Shown here: positions 42,953 to 54,422 of the stretch, one piece after another
How positions within the stretch are numbered: the stretch's first letter is position 1
Layout of the letters: each line of letters starts with the position of its first letter
Notes under the pieces: generated by a model
The model's database searches: none
The model's input: only the letters and a program-made list of their open reading frames with translations
What the model was told of the DNA's origin: nothing
Translations under genes and position numbers: made by a program
Source of the DNA: an uncultured Lactobacillus sp.
GTDB lineage: Bacteria; Bacillota; Bacilli; Lactobacillales; Lactobacillaceae
Length of the DNA: 64,000 nt
NCBI RefSeq assembly: GCF_947367125.1
Contig: NZ_CANBCQ010000001.1
Location: forward strand, 105,275 to 169,274
Direction of reading: 5' to 3'

Positions 42953-44722
42953 ATGAAATTATCGAAAGTATTGGGTTCAGTCGGAGTCGTTTCCGCAGCA
43001 GCATTAGCTTTAGTTGCTTGTGGCAAGAGCGGTAATAGTAATGGTGATGCTGCAAAAGAAGCAAGCAAGTTTCCTGCAGCTACTCCTAAAAAGCCAGTTA
43101 AACGAGGCGGTAGTGTAAGCATTGCGCTTGAAACAGATACTCCATTTACTGGTATCTTTTCAGATGAGTTATCAACTACAGCTACTGATTCTAGTGTCGC
43201 AGCACCAGCTGAAGAATCACTTTTCGATACTGATGATCATTACAAGATTAATGATAAAGGTGCAGCTACAATGAAGTTAGATCGTAAGGCTAAAACTGTT
43301 ACTATTACAGTTAAGAAGGGCGTTAAGTGGTCTGATGGTCAACAAGTAAATGCAAAAGATCTTGAATATCCATACGAAATTTTAGCTAATAAGAAGACTC
43401 AAGCTCAACGTTACGATTCAACTCTTGAGGACATTGAAGGGATGAAAGAATACCATGAAGGAAAAGCTAAGACTATTTCTGGTATTGAAATGCCGGACGG
43501 TGAGAAGGGGCGTACAATTGTAATTCACTTTAAGGAATTAAAACCAGGTATGTATTATAGTGGTAATGGCTACTTCTGGGAATCAGCAGCACCATATCAT
43601 TACTTAAAGGATGTACCCTTTAATAAGCTACAATCTAGTGATGAAATCAGAAAAAGACCGTTATATTTTGGTCCATTTAAAGTTCAAAAGCTAGTTCGAG
43701 GTCAATCAGTAACTTATGTTCCAAATAAGTATTACTGGCGTGGTAAACCGAAGTTGGATAAGATTGTTATCTCTGTTGTAAATCCTAACTCAGCTACTCA
43801 AGCTATTAAGAGTCATAAATTTGATATTGCTGGTGTCCTTAATTCACAGTGGGAACAAGTAAAAGACACAAAGAAAATTAACTTTGTAGCTCAAGTTCCT
43901 TTAGCATATAGCTACCTTGGCTTTAAGTTAGGTAAATGGGATGCTGCTAAAGGTGAAAACGTAATGGACAAGAATTCTAAAATGAATAATAAGGCATTAC
44001 GTCAAGCTATTGGATATGCAATGAACTTAGATGCTGTCAATAAGAGATATAATCATGGCTTAAGCTTTAGAGTTAATACTTTAATTCCTAAAGGCTTTGG
44101 TGATTATCATGATAATAGTATTAAAGGCTTTAACTACAATTTGAAGAAAGCAAGTCAACTTCTGGATAAAGCTGGTTATAAGAAGAAAGGTAAATGGCGT
44201 GTACAACCAAATGGTAAGCCGTTAAACATTAAGCTTCTCGCTGCTACAGGTAGTGCAATTCAAGAACCAATTATCCAAAACTATATCCAACAATGGAAGA
44301 AGATTGGCTTAAATGTTTCATTAACTGGTGGTCGTTTAGCTGAACAAAATTCATTCTTTGATAAGATTCAAAATGATGCCAAAAACGTTGACATGTTTAT
44401 GGCTGCCTGGAGTTTAGCATCAGAACCATCTCAAGGCTCAATGTATGGTAAGACTTCACCAATGAACTATGAACGCTTTGTAACACCAGAAAACACTGAG
44501 TTACTTGAAGAAATGGATTCCCAAAAGTCGTTCAATCACCAATATCGTGTTAATGTATTCCATAAGTGGCAAAAGTATATGTATGATGAAGCTTTTGTAG
44601 TTCCAATGAATAATTCTTACTCAATTACTGCACTTAATAATAAGATTACTGGTTATTCAACTAAGCCATCACAAAACAATAACGGTCACCAATTATGGTA
44701 TCAAGTTGGTTACGCTAAGTAA
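42953..44722 (+). CDS. oppA: Oligopeptide-binding lipoprotein OppA, copy 1
   Basis: Signal peptide with lipobox ALVAC; SBP family 5 features; ATG 42953. Confidence 0.95.
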   Translation: MKLSKVLGSVGVVSAAALALVACGKSGNSNGDAAKEASKFPAATPKKPVKRGGSVSIALETDTPFTGIFSDELSTTATDSSVAAPAEESLFDTDDHYKINDKGAATMKLDRKAKTVTITVKKGVKWSDGQQVNAKDLEYPYEILANKKTQAQRYDSTLEDIEGMKEYHEGKAKTISGIEMPDGEKGRTIVIHFKELKPGMYYSGNGYFWESAAPYHYLKDVPFNKLQSSDEIRKRPLYFGPFKVQKLVRGQSVTYVPNKYYWRGKPKLDKIVISVVNPNSATQAIKSHKFDIAGVLNSQWEQVKDTKKINFVAQVPLAYSYLGFKLGKWDAAKGENVMDKNSKMNNKALRQAIGYAMNLDAVNKRYNHGLSFRVNTLIPKGFGDYHDNSIKGFNYNLKKASQLLDKAGYKKKGKWRVQPNGKPLNIKLLAATGSAIQEPIIQNYIQQWKKIGLNVSLTGGRLAEQNSFFDKIQNDAKNVDMFMAAWSLASEPSQGSMYGKTSPMNYERFVTPENTELLEEMDSQKSFNHQYRVNVFHKWQKYMYDEAFVVPMNNSYSITALNNKITGYSTKPSQNNNGHQLWYQVGYAK

Positions 44723-44805
44723 TTCATTGATCATTAGTAAAATAAACTCCAAAATTCTAAACATAAACAAATTCTTTACATTAAATTCTAATAACTAACT
44801 TAATA

Positions 44806-44843
44806 AAAAGACAGGTATCTTAAATTTAGCTACCTGTCTTTTT
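44806..44843 (+). terminator. Rho-independent terminator after first oppA
   Basis: aaaagacaggta tcttaaatttagc tacctgtctttttc. Confidence 0.85.
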
Positions 44844-44850
44844 CATGCTG

Positions 44851-44879
44851 TTGTTATATTTTTATAATCATGATAAAAT
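44851..44879 (+). promoter_or_regulatory. Sigma-A-like promoter for second oppA
   Basis: TTGTTA - 17 nt - TAAAAT upstream of ggagg RBS. Confidence 0.55.
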
Positions 44880-44920
44880 TAAAAAGTCAACTTGCTCCAA
44901 GTAATGGAGGAATTTTACTG

Positions 44921-46690
44921 ATGAAGAAGGCAAAACTTTTTGCTGGTATTACACTATTATCCAGTGTAGCTCTTACTTTAGCTGCTTGTGGTAAATCTGA
45001 ATCTCGTTCCGATGAATCAAAGACAGCTTCTAAGTTTAAAGAAGTTGTACCTACTAAGGCTGCCAAAAAAGGCGGTACTGTTAAGGTCGCTGTAGAAACT
45101 GATACCCCATTTACTGGTATATTCAATGACGAACTTTCAACTTCAGCAACTGATACTGAAGTTATGCAATATGGTGCAGAATCACTTTTTGGTACGGATG
45201 ATCACTATGTCTTTAATAACAAGGGCGCTGCTACAATTAAAGTTGATCAAAAGGCTAAGACTGTTACTGTTGAAATTAAGAAGGGCGTTAAGTGGTCTGA
45301 TGGTAAGCAAGTAACTGCTAAAGATTACGAATACGCTTATGAAATTATTGCAAATAAAGATACTAAGTCACAACGATATACTTCAAGTTTAGCTGATCTT
45401 GAGGGCTTGCAAGAATATCATGAAGGTAAGGCTAAGACTATTTCAGGCTTTGAAATGCCAGATGGTGAAAATGGTCGTAAGGCAGTGCTTCACTTCAAGA
45501 CTATGAGACCTGGTATGAATACTTCAGGTAATGGTTATATTTGGGAAGCAGCTGCTCCTTATCACTACTTGAAGGATGTTAAGTTTAAGGATTTAATGTC
45601 TAGTGACAAGATCCGTAAGAAGCCATTGTTCTTTGGTCCATACAAGTTGCAAAAGCTTGTGCGTGGTCAATCAACTACTTGGGTTCCTAACGAATATTAC
45701 TACAAGGGCAAGCCAAAGCTTTCAAAGATTACTGCTACTGTAATTAACCCTAATTCAGTTGCTCAAAGTATTAAGTCAAGAAAGTTTGACGTTACTCAAG
45801 TAATTAACTCACAATGGAAGAACGTTAAGGATACTAAGGGCGTTAACTTTATTGCCAAGATTCCACTACAATACTCATACTTAGGCTTTAAGGTTGGTAA
45901 ATGGGATGCTAAGAAGGGCGAAAACGTCATGGATCCTAAGTCCAAGATGAACAACAAGGCTCTTCGTCAAGCCATTGGTTACGGCATGAACGTTAATGAA
46001 GTTTACAAGCGTTACTCATATGGTTTGTCATTCAGAATTCCAACTTTGATTCCTGCTCAATTTGGTGATTACTTCGATAAGAATATTAAGGGTTATACCT
46101 ACAATATTAAGAAGGGTAATGAAATTTTGGACAAGGCTGGCTTCAAGAAAAAGGGTACTTACCGTGTTCAACCAAATGGTAAACCTTTAACTATTCGCCT
46201 TGCTGCCATGACTGGTAATTCTACTGCTGAGCCAATCGTTCAAAACTACATCCAACAATGGAAGAAGTTAGGCTTGAATGTTAAGTTAACTAGTGGTCGT
46301 TTAATTGAATTTAACTCATTCTACGACAAGGTTCAAAATGACGATCCATCAGTAGATATGTTTATTGGAGCATGGTCACTTTCAAGTGAACCATCACCAA
46401 ATGACCTTTATGGTGCGAAAGCTCCTATGAACTACTCACGTTTTGTAACTCCTGAAAACACTAAGTTGCTTAATGAAATGGATTCACAAAAGGCCTTTAA
46501 CCATAAGTACAGAGTAGAGAAGTTCCATGAATGGCAAAAGTACATGTTTGATGAAGCTTATGTAATTCCTGTAGCTAATAGTTACTCAATTACTGCCGTT
46601 AACAAGAAGCTTACTGGGTACTCACTTAAACCATCAGACTCAATGGGTAATGGCTTCCCTAACTGGTACAACGTTGCTTACGCTAAGTAA
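44921..46690 (+). CDS. oppA: Oligopeptide-binding lipoprotein OppA, copy 2
   Basis: Lipobox TLAAC; collinear and highly similar to copy 1; ATG 44921 after ggagg. Confidence 0.95.
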   Translation: MKKAKLFAGITLLSSVALTLAACGKSESRSDESKTASKFKEVVPTKAAKKGGTVKVAVETDTPFTGIFNDELSTSATDTEVMQYGAESLFGTDDHYVFNNKGAATIKVDQKAKTVTVEIKKGVKWSDGKQVTAKDYEYAYEIIANKDTKSQRYTSSLADLEGLQEYHEGKAKTISGFEMPDGENGRKAVLHFKTMRPGMNTSGNGYIWEAAAPYHYLKDVKFKDLMSSDKIRKKPLFFGPYKLQKLVRGQSTTWVPNEYYYKGKPKLSKITATVINPNSVAQSIKSRKFDVTQVINSQWKNVKDTKGVNFIAKIPLQYSYLGFKVGKWDAKKGENVMDPKSKMNNKALRQAIGYGMNVNEVYKRYSYGLSFRIPTLIPAQFGDYFDKNIKGYTYNIKKGNEILDKAGFKKKGTYRVQPNGKPLTIRLAAMTGNSTAEPIVQNYIQQWKKLGLNVKLTSGRLIEFNSFYDKVQNDDPSVDMFIGAWSLSSEPSPNDLYGAKAPMNYSRFVTPENTKLLNEMDSQKAFNHKYRVEKFHEWQKYMFDEAYVIPVANSYSITAVNKKLTGYSLKPSDSMGNGFPNWYNVAYAK

Positions 46691-46712
46691 AGTTAACGTT
46701 AGAATTTAAATG

Positions 46713-46751
46713 AAAAGACTGTTTCTAAATTTTAGAAGCGGTCTTTTTTCT
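46713..46751 (+). terminator. Rho-independent terminator after second oppA
   Basis: aaaagactgtttctaaa ttttagaagcggtcttttttc. Confidence 0.75.
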
Positions 46752-46799
46752 GTGACCAGAAAACTGGTATAATTTATAGGTATAAAAAGGGGCAATTTT

Positions 46800-47486
46800 A
46801 TGGTAAGTACAAAATTTCTAAAAAAATTAAAAGACGATTATAATATCGAATTTAATAATGAAAAATTATTAGAAGAAGCATTTACGCATTCTTCTTATTC
46901 AAATGAACATCCTAATGATGGAATTCGCGATTATGAAAAGCTCGAATTTTTGGGTGATGCCGTCCTTGAACTAGCGGTTTCAAATTACCTATATCTTCAT
47001 TATCCTAAATTGAATGAAGGTGAATTAACTCGGTTAAGATCTAATATTGTTCGAACGGAAGGCTTTTCAGAGTTTGCGGTTGAATGTGGTTTTCAAAAGG
47101 AAATTCATCTAGGGAATGGTGAAGAAAAAGCAGGTGCACGTCATCGTAAAACTTTATTGGAAGATGTATTTGAAGCTTTTAATGGAGCACTGTTTCTTGA
47201 TCAAGGAATGCCAGCAGTGGAACATTTTCTTCATTTAACAGTTTATCCTTTGATTGATAAGGGTGAATTCGATGATTCGCGCGACTATAAGACTGACTTG
47301 CAAGAAGTATTGCAACAAGATGGTCCCGTGAATATCGAATACACCGTTATTAGTGAATCGCAATTGCCATCTCACTTTGTAGTAGAGCTAAAAATTAATG
47401 GCAAGGTTAGCTCACAAGGTGAAGGTCACAATAAAAAAGCCGCTGAACAGCAAGCTGCAAAGGCTGCTTTACAAAAATTAGAGTAA
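46800..47486 (+). CDS. rnc: Ribonuclease III
   Basis: RDYEKLEFLGDAVLELAVSNYL; C-terminal dsRBD GHNKKAAEQQAAKAAL. Confidence 0.96.
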   Translation: MVSTKFLKKLKDDYNIEFNNEKLLEEAFTHSSYSNEHPNDGIRDYEKLEFLGDAVLELAVSNYLYLHYPKLNEGELTRLRSNIVRTEGFSEFAVECGFQKEIHLGNGEEKAGARHRKTLLEDVFEAFNGALFLDQGMPAVEHFLHLTVYPLIDKGEFDDSRDYKTDLQEVLQQDGPVNIEYTVISESQLPSHFVVELKINGKVSSQGEGHNKKAAEQQAAKAALQKLE

Positions 47487-47501
47487 ATGAGGGATGAAAC
47501 A

Positions 47502-50500
47502 GTGCCATTAACAGAATTAGTGCTCGATGGTTTTAAATCATTCGCTGATAAGACAACTATTCATTTTAATGATGGAATTACTGGGATTGTTGGACCAAAT
47601 GGTTCGGGCAAAAGTAACATTACTGAAGCTGTTCGTTGGGTGATGGGCGAGTCTAGTGCCAAATCACTTCGCGGAACGAATATGAAGGATGTTATTTTTG
47701 CTGGTAGTCAATTTCGTAAGCCATTAAACAAGGCAGAAGTTACTTTGATCTTTGACAATAAGAAGCGTGAACTAGCTTTTGATGTTGATCAAATTTCAAT
47801 TACCAGACGAATTCTGCGTTCAGGTGACAGTGAATTCTTAATCAATAATCAACAGGTACGGATGCGCGATGTGCGGACCCTATTTCTTGATTCAGGAATT
47901 TCACCTAATAGTCTGGCAATTATTTCTCAGGGGCGAGTTGACCAAATTTTAAATTCTCGTCCAGAACAAAGAAGAGTTATTTTTGAAGAAGCTGCCGGCG
48001 TTTTACACTTTAAACAGCAAAAAGAAGCTGCTAAGGCACAAATGGAGAAGACCAAGGATAACTTGATTAGAATTAACGATTTAGTCAAGGAGCTTGAGGG
48101 CCGGCTTGAACCACTGCATGAACAAAGTTCATTAGCCAAAGAATATCAATTTCAGAAAAAGGGCTTAGATCAAAAGCTAAAAAGTTTACTAGCTTTTGAG
48201 ATTGAGGACTTAAATCGGCAAAAAGAAGAAGTTCAGCAAACTGCTGATAAAAATAAAACTCTTTTAGCTAAATTAGATGATGAAGTAAAAGATTCTCAAA
48301 ATGCGGTTGCTAAAAAGCGAGCTGAATATCAAAAAATTCAAGATGAACGTGAAAAAACACAACGTGAATTACTGAAATTAAGCGATCAATTATCTGAAAT
48401 TAATACTAATCTGCAAGTTGCACAGCAATCACAACAATTTAATAATTCAACTAAAGTTGAATATCAAAAACAAGTTGAAGAATTGAAAACAAGTTTAGTT
48501 AAATTAAAAAATGAATTAGCTGAATTGCAACAGAATAAGGAGCAACTAAAAAAAGAACAAGCTGCCTTACAAAAACAACATGATCAGTTAACTGGTGAGC
48601 TGCATGAAGATCCAGAAGAATTAAGCAAGAGACTAGAAGATTGTCGTAATGATTATATTCAGCTTTTGCAAGATCAAGCTACAACTAATAATCAGATTGT
48701 TAATTTAAATACTGAGTTAAAGCGGAGTCAGGCAGATACTACTTATCAAAGCAATGATGTAAGTAAACAATTAACTGCTGCTCAAGTTGAACTTGAAAAG
48801 TTGCGAGCTGAGGGCAAGCGTTTGACAGCAAAGCGGCAAGAAGAAAAAGAACAATTTGCTCAAGTTAATGATCAAAATAATAAGTTAACTAAGCAAATTG
48901 ATCAGACACGGCAAGCAGTTAGCGCTGAGAGAAGTCAACTAGAAAGAGTTGAAGCCCGGCATGAAGCTTTGGTTAATATTCAAAAACGCCATGAAGGATA
49001 TTACTATGGTGTTCGTAATGTGCTGAATCATTTAGCTGACTTTCCTGGTGTAATTGGCGCTGTTGGTGAATTGATTACTTTCCCAGTTGAATTAGAAGCT
49101 GCGATGACGACTGCTCTGGGCGGCGGCGTGCAGGATTTGATTACAGAAAATCGGATTAGTGCACGGGATGCAATTAATCAACTGAAGCGCAGTCGCAGTG
49201 GACGAGCAACTTTTTTACCATTAGATGGCTTGCGTCAATATGCAATTCCACAATCAACGATTACTACGCTTGAATCGTTTGCTGGCTTTAAGGGCATAGC
49301 TAGCGATTTAGTTGAAAGTAAAGCTGATCGTGATATTACTGCTGCAATTAACTACTTATTAGGTAGCGTAATTATTGTTGATACGATTGACAATGCGATG
49401 TCGATTTCTCGACGCGTTAATCGCTATCGGATTGTTACCTTGGATGGGGATGTGATCTCACCTGGTGGTTCAATGACTGGTGGACAAAGAAACCAGCGTA
49501 GTAATTCACCATTGCAGACAGCTAGTGAGATTAATCAACTAGAAGAACAGCTCCAAACTTTGCGGCAAAATCTAACTGAAGATCAAGAGCAATTAGATGA
49601 TTTGGTTGCTCAAGGTGAAAAAGTTGCAGCACAGTTGCAAAAATTGCATGATGCTTTACAGGAAACTAATCAGGCAATCAATGAAGCAGCTATTTCATTC
49701 CAAAATCAGGAAAAAGAGGTTAACCGCTTAACTGACGCCAATAGTTTATATGAGTCGCGGGTTAAAGAGCGAGAAGATCGTATACAGACCTTAAAGCAAG
49801 AAATTGCAGAAGCAAATAAGCAACAAAATGACTTGTCTAAGCAAAATGAAGTACAAAAAGGCAAGATGAATGACTTGCAAGAAAGAATTAGAAATTTCAA
49901 TAGCTTAAGTCAACGTGTGCAAGATGAATTGTCAAAACTTGATCCGCAGATTGCAGTTTATTCTAATAAATTAGAAAATTTAGCTAGTCAGGAAAGAGAA
50001 AAGCAAAATCAAATCGCTAATAATCAAAAACAAACTGACAGCTTAAAGCAAAAATTGACAGAATTAAGTCAAAATGGCGAAATGTCGGTTAAAAAGAATT
50101 CTGATTTGCAGCAAGAAAAAGTTGAGACTGAGCAAAAGAATGAAGAATTACAAAAGAAGTTAAATGATCTTAGTTCTCAATTAGGACAGTTTGATGCCCA
50201 AATTAATCAGCTTGATCAAGTAGCTAGTCGAAATTATGATTTGCGTAAAGATGCAGCAATTGAGCAAGAAGATTATTCAGTTAAAATTGCTAAATTTAAT
50301 TCAGCAATTGATCAACGCTTGTCAACGTTAAGCGATGATTATGCCTTAACTTTTGAAGCGGCTTTGGCTCAGGCTGAAGGCGAGAATAATGAAACTACTC
50401 GTGGTGAATTAGCTAAAAGCGTGAAATTACACCGCATGTCAATTGAAGATATTGGACCGGTAAATCTGGATTCTATCCAAGAATATGAAGATGTGAAGCA

Positions 50501-51071
50501 GCGTTATGATTTCTTAAATGGTCAACAAAATGACTTGCTTAAGGCACGTGATGATCTTGAAAAGTCAATGAGTGAACTAGATGAAGAAGTTAAAACGCGT
50601 TTCAAGAATACCTTTAATCAAGTAGCAGACAGTTTTAAGAAAATTTTTCCAGTTGTTTTTGGTGGCGGAAAAGCTAGATTAGAACTGACTGAGCCAAACA
50701 ATTTGCTAGAAACAGGAATCGAAATTATCGCTCAGCCGCCTGGTAAGAAGCAGCAACGTTTAAGTCTGCTGTCTGGGGGTGAGCGTGCCTTAACGGCAAT
50801 TACCTTATTATTTGCCATGCTGCAGGTTAATCCGGTACCATTCTGCGTCCTTGATGAGGTGGAAGCAGCGCTTGATGATGCAAATGTTACTCGCTTTGCA
50901 CAATTTTTACTTAAATATGACATGAAGACGCAATTTATTGTGATTACACATAGACGAGGTACAATGAGACAAGCTGACCAACTATATGGTGTAGTAATGC
51001 AAGAGTCTGGTGTTTCACAAGTATTATCAGTATCATTAAAAGAAATGAAAAATAAAAATGAGGTGAAATAA
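47502..51071 (+). CDS. smc: Chromosome segregation ATPase SMC
   Basis: [18 protein letters not shown] from GTG 47502 (gaggga RBS); [20 protein letters not shown]; hinge; [18 protein letters not shown]. Confidence 0.97.
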   Translation: MPLTELVLDGFKSFADKTTIHFNDGITGIVGPNGSGKSNITEAVRWVMGESSAKSLRGTNMKDVIFAGSQFRKPLNKAEVTLIFDNKKRELAFDVDQISITRRILRSGDSEFLINNQQVRMRDVRTLFLDSGISPNSLAIISQGRVDQILNSRPEQRRVIFEEAAGVLHFKQQKEAAKAQMEKTKDNLIRINDLVKELEGRLEPLHEQSSLAKEYQFQKKGLDQKLKSLLAFEIEDLNRQKEEVQQTADKNKTLLAKLDDEVKDSQNAVAKKRAEYQKIQDEREKTQRELLKLSDQLSEINTNLQVAQQSQQFNNSTKVEYQKQVEELKTSLVKLKNELAELQQNKEQLKKEQAALQKQHDQLTGELHEDPEELSKRLEDCRNDYIQLLQDQATTNNQIVNLNTELKRSQADTTYQSNDVSKQLTAAQVELEKLRAEGKRLTAKRQEEKEQFAQVNDQNNKLTKQIDQTRQAVSAERSQLERVEARHEALVNIQKRHEGYYYGVRNVLNHLADFPGVIGAVGELITFPVELEAAMTTALGGGVQDLITENRISARDAINQLKRSRSGRATFLPLDGLRQYAIPQSTITTLESFAGFKGIASDLVESKADRDITAAINYLLGSVIIVDTIDNAMSISRRVNRYRIVTLDGDVISPGGSMTGGQRNQRSNSPLQTASEINQLEEQLQTLRQNLTEDQEQLDDLVAQGEKVAAQLQKLHDALQETNQAINEAAISFQNQEKEVNRLTDANSLYESRVKEREDRIQTLKQEIAEANKQQNDLSKQNEVQKGKMNDLQERIRNFNSLSQRVQDELSKLDPQIAVYSNKLENLASQEREKQNQIANNQKQTDSLKQKLTELSQNGEMSVKKNSDLQQEKVETEQKNEELQKKLNDLSSQLGQFDAQINQLDQVASRNYDLRKDAAIEQEDYSVKIAKFNSAIDQRLSTLSDDYALTFEAALAQAEGENNETTRGELAKSVKLHRMSIEDIGPVNLDSIQEYEDVKQRYDFLNGQQNDLLKARDDLEKSMSELDEEVKTRFKNTFNQVADSFKKIFPVVFGGGKARLELTEPNNLLETGIEIIAQPPGKKQQRLSLLSGGERALTAITLLFAMLQVNPVPFCVLDEVEAALDDANVTRFAQFLLKYDMKTQFIVITHRRGTMRQADQLYGVVMQESGVSQVLSVSLKEMKNKNEVK

Positions 51072-52421
51072 TTGGGATTATTTGATCGAATTAAAAAATC
51101 ACTCTTTGGTAAAAAAGATGAAGAGCAAGAGAAATCAATTGAAGAAGAAAAGCAGACTAAGCAGGAAACCGAAACTGATTCTGGAGCTGCAGTAGAGAAG
51201 CCGGTTGAAGAAACTGAAAAGGAAGCTGAAACAACTGATGAAGAAGCGATAGAAGAACATACTGAGCCTGAACCTGAAGCTGAAGAGGAAAGTTCTGCAG
51301 TAAAAGAGACAGAAACTGAAGCTGATCATGAAGAACCAGCTGAAGAGCCGGTGCAACAATCGGAAGAGCCAAAAGAATCTGAAGAAGTTGAAGTAACAGA
51401 AGAAATTACTGAAACTGAGCCTGAGGAGCAAGAATCTGCTAGTGAACCAACACAAGAACAAGAGACTGCTGAAGAAACTGAAGAAGACTCACAGGAACAG
51501 CTTTATGAAAAAGGGCTTGAAAAAACTAATAAAGGTTTTGGAGCTCGTTTAAATGCCTTTTTTGCTAAGTTCAGAACTGTTGATGAAGGCTTCTTTGATG
51601 ATCTGGAAGATTTATTAATTGAATCTGATGTTGGCTATGAAACTGCAGAACAATTAACTGATGAATTGCGTGAAGAAGCTAAATTGCAAAAAGCCAAATC
51701 ACGTGATGATTTAAAACGAGTAATCGTTGAAAAATTAGTCGACCTCTATGATAAAGGTGGCAACAGTGAAGATGAAAAGTTAACTTATGATCCAAATGCA
51801 AAGCCAAATGTTTATCTCTTTGTGGGCGTTAATGGTGCCGGTAAAACTACAACGATTGGTAAGTTAGCTAAACGTTTCAAAGATGAAGGTAAGACAGTTA
51901 TTTTAGCGGCTGCTGATACTTTTAGAGCTGGAGCTGTTGAACAATTAGTTGAATGGGGCAAACGTGTTGATGTGCCAGTCGTTACTGGTAAGGAAAAAGC
52001 CGACCCAGCTTCTGTTGTTTATGATGCTACTGAGCGAGCAATTAAGGAACAAGTTGATTATCTTTTGGTTGATACTGCTGGTCGTTTGCAAAATAAAAAG
52101 AATTTGATGGCCGAACTAGAAAAAATTCAAAGAACGATTAAGAAGCTTTTACCAGAACAACCAACTGAAACTTTACTTGTTCTTGATGGCTCTACTGGAC
52201 AAAATGCTTTACTGCAAGCTAAAGATTTTGATAAAACTACTAAGTTAACTGGCCTTGTCTTAACTAAATTAGATGGTTCATCTAAAGGTGGGGTAGTATT
52301 AGCTATCCGTAATGAAATGAATTTACCAGTTAAATTGGTCGGCCTAGGTGAAAAGGCAGAAGATTTAGCAGATTTTGATGCTGCAAATTATGCAATCGGT
52401 CTTTTCCACGGCTTAGTCTAG
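51072..52421 (+). CDS. ftsY: Signal recognition particle receptor FtsY with Glu-rich N-terminal region
   Basis: VGVNGAGKTTTIGKLAKRF, DTAGRLQNKKNLMAEL; acidic ~130 aa N-terminus. Confidence 0.97.
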   Translation: MGLFDRIKKSLFGKKDEEQEKSIEEEKQTKQETETDSGAAVEKPVEETEKEAETTDEEAIEEHTEPEPEAEEESSAVKETETEADHEEPAEEPVQQSEEPKESEEVEVTEEITETEPEEQESASEPTQEQETAEETEEDSQEQLYEKGLEKTNKGFGARLNAFFAKFRTVDEGFFDDLEDLLIESDVGYETAEQLTDELREEAKLQKAKSRDDLKRVIVEKLVDLYDKGGNSEDEKLTYDPNAKPNVYLFVGVNGAGKTTTIGKLAKRFKDEGKTVILAAADTFRAGAVEQLVEWGKRVDVPVVTGKEKADPASVVYDATERAIKEQVDYLLVDTAGRLQNKKNLMAELEKIQRTIKKLLPEQPTETLLVLDGSTGQNALLQAKDFDKTTKLTGLVLTKLDGSSKGGVVLAIRNEMNLPVKLVGLGEKAEDLADFDAANYAIGLFHGLV

Positions 52422-52462
52422 TGATAAAGTTAAGATATAAGTGTTTTTATAAGGAGATTTTT

Positions 52463-53884
52463 ATGAAAGAATATAGTGCTTGTACGACTATCTTAGTTGG
52501 TAAGAAAGCCTCAATTGATGGCACCACGATGATTGCTCGTAACGATGATACTTTTCGTCCAATTACCCCACAAAAGTTTATTATTGAACCAGCTCGTCAT
52601 GGTGAAAAGAAGCATATTAAGTCATGGCTAAATAAGTTCGAAATGGACTTGCCAGCAGACGCACAACGTGTACCTGCTGTACCTAATGTTGATTATAAGC
52701 ACCGTGGTTACTACGATGAAAGTGGTATTAATCAAGAAAATGTAGCAATGTCATGTACTGAATCAACTTATGGCAACGAAAGAACTTTAGCTTTCGATCC
52801 ACTTGTTAAGGATGGCTTGGATGAAGATTGTATGCAAACTGCTGTTTTGCCATACATTCATTCTGCTCGTGATGGTGTTAAGTATTTAGGTAAATTGATT
52901 GCTAAATATGGTTCACCAGCTGGTAACTCAGTTTTATTTAGTGATAAAGATGAAATTTGGTACATGGAAATCGTTACTGGTCACCACTGGGTAGCTGAAC
53001 GCATTCCAGATGATTGCTATGCTGCAACTGGTAACCGGGTTGCCATTGAACAAGTTGACTTTGATAATCCTGACTACTTTATGTGGAGTGAAGGTATTCA
53101 AGAATTTGTTGAGGAACATCATTTAAATCCTGATCACGAAGGCTGGAATTTCCGTCATATTTTTGGTACTTATACTGAACAAGACCGTCACTATAATACT
53201 AACCGTCAATGGTATATTCAAAAGTTGTTCAATCCAGAAATTGAGCAAGATCCACAAGATGGTGATCTGCCATTTATCCGTAAGGCTGCTAAGAAAATTA
53301 CCAAGGAAGATATTCAATTTGCATTAGGTTCTCACTACCAAGACACACCATATGATCCATTTGGTAAGGGGACTGATGAAGAAAAACACCGCTACCGTCC
53401 AATTGGGTTAAATCGGACACAAAATGCGCATATCTTGCAAATTAGAAGTGATGTACCAGCAGACCGCGCTGCTATTATGTGGCTATGTATTGGTGGTCCA
53501 ACTTTTACACCATTTGTACCATTCTTTGCTAATATGAATGATACTGATCCTTCATACAATAATACTTCAATGGATTACAACATGAACGATGCTTGGTGGT
53601 ATTACAAGTCATTTGCAGCAATTGTTGAAAGTCATTACCCACAATTTGTTCAATTAGACACTACTTACTTAACTGAACTTAACCGTTACTTCAGAGGCCG
53701 TGTAGAAGAAATTATTAAGAGTGCTGATGGCAAGTCAGGTGAAGAATTAACTGCTTACTTGACTAAGGAAAATCAAAAGACAGTTGCTCACACCCGTAAG
53801 GAAACTGAAAAGCTTTGGGGACAAATGATGATCGAATCAATCAACATGTCTAAGCTTACTTTTAACATGGATGAAAATCTTTAA
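52463..53884 (+). CDS. pepD: C69 family dipeptidase
   Basis: CTTILVGKKASIDGTTMIARNDD N-terminal Cys nucleophile motif; RBS aaggag. Confidence 0.93.
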   Translation: MKEYSACTTILVGKKASIDGTTMIARNDDTFRPITPQKFIIEPARHGEKKHIKSWLNKFEMDLPADAQRVPAVPNVDYKHRGYYDESGINQENVAMSCTESTYGNERTLAFDPLVKDGLDEDCMQTAVLPYIHSARDGVKYLGKLIAKYGSPAGNSVLFSDKDEIWYMEIVTGHHWVAERIPDDCYAATGNRVAIEQVDFDNPDYFMWSEGIQEFVEEHHLNPDHEGWNFRHIFGTYTEQDRHYNTNRQWYIQKLFNPEIEQDPQDGDLPFIRKAAKKITKEDIQFALGSHYQDTPYDPFGKGTDEEKHRYRPIGLNRTQNAHILQIRSDVPADRAAIMWLCIGGPTFTPFVPFFANMNDTDPSYNNTSMDYNMNDAWWYYKSFAAIVESHYPQFVQLDTTYLTELNRYFRGRVEEIIKSADGKSGEELTAYLTKENQKTVAHTRKETEKLWGQMMIESINMSKLTFNMDENL

Positions 53885-53887
53885 TTC

Positions 53888-53919
53888 ACTAAAGAACAGC
53901 TTAATGGCTGTTCTTTTTA
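53888..53919 (+). terminator. Rho-independent terminator after pepD
   Basis: aaagaacagcttaatggctgttctttttaat. Confidence 0.75.
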
Positions 53920-53953
53920 ATGTAATAAGAGAAAAAGAAAGGAAAGATAAAAA

Positions 53954-54361
53954 ATGACAGAAGGTACAATTAGTTCATTTTTTACTAAAATTAGTAATGA
54001 AGTTGAAAAACAAATGAATGATGATTTAAAGTGTTTTGGGATTGATGCTAATGAATTGGAAATACTTATCGAATTAAATCATCATCAACATGGTAAGACA
54101 CTACACAAATTAGCTAAAGAGCTCCATATTACAGAAGATAAAGCTAAGGATATAGCCAAGGAATTAGTTGCTAAGGATTTGATTGAAGTCAATGACAAGA
54201 CAGCAATCGATACTGAAGCTGGAAAAGATTTATGCAAGAAAGTTGAGAAACATCGCTCAGAGACTGATCAAACGATTACGGGGATGCTAAGTAAAGAAGA
54301 AACTTTAAGTTTGACTAACTTATTGAAAAAGATGCTTAAATCAAGCGATAATGAAAAATAA
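53954..54361 (+). CDS. MarR-like winged-helix protein
   Basis: TLHKLAKELHITEDKAKDIAKELVAKDLIEV helix-turn-helix-like segment; small acidic/basic alpha protein. Confidence 0.65.
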   Translation: MTEGTISSFFTKISNEVEKQMNDDLKCFGIDANELEILIELNHHQHGKTLHKLAKELHITEDKAKDIAKELVAKDLIEVNDKTAIDTEAGKDLCKKVEKHRSETDQTITGMLSKEETLSLTNLLKKMLKSSDNEK

Positions 54362-54373
54362 TCGTTAATAGCC

Positions 54374-54412
54374 AAAAAAGAAGCCGTTCATTTGAACGAC
54401 TTCTTTTTTTGA
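54374..54412. terminator. Bidirectional terminator between convergent genes
   Basis: aaaaaagaagccgttcatttgaacgacttcttttttt, symmetrical A/T tracts. Confidence 0.8.
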
Positions 54413-54422
54413 TAGAGTTAGT

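Noticed and set aside
44870-44920. Upstream ATG for second oppA at 44870
   Set aside because: It overlaps the putative -10 region; ATG 44921 has ggagg and a proper lipoprotein signal peptide.
51135-51461. Overlapping minus-strand ORFs (108 and 71 aa) opposite ftsY
   Set aside because: They are Phe/Leu-rich artefacts of the antisense of a Glu-rich coding region; no RBS or independent support.
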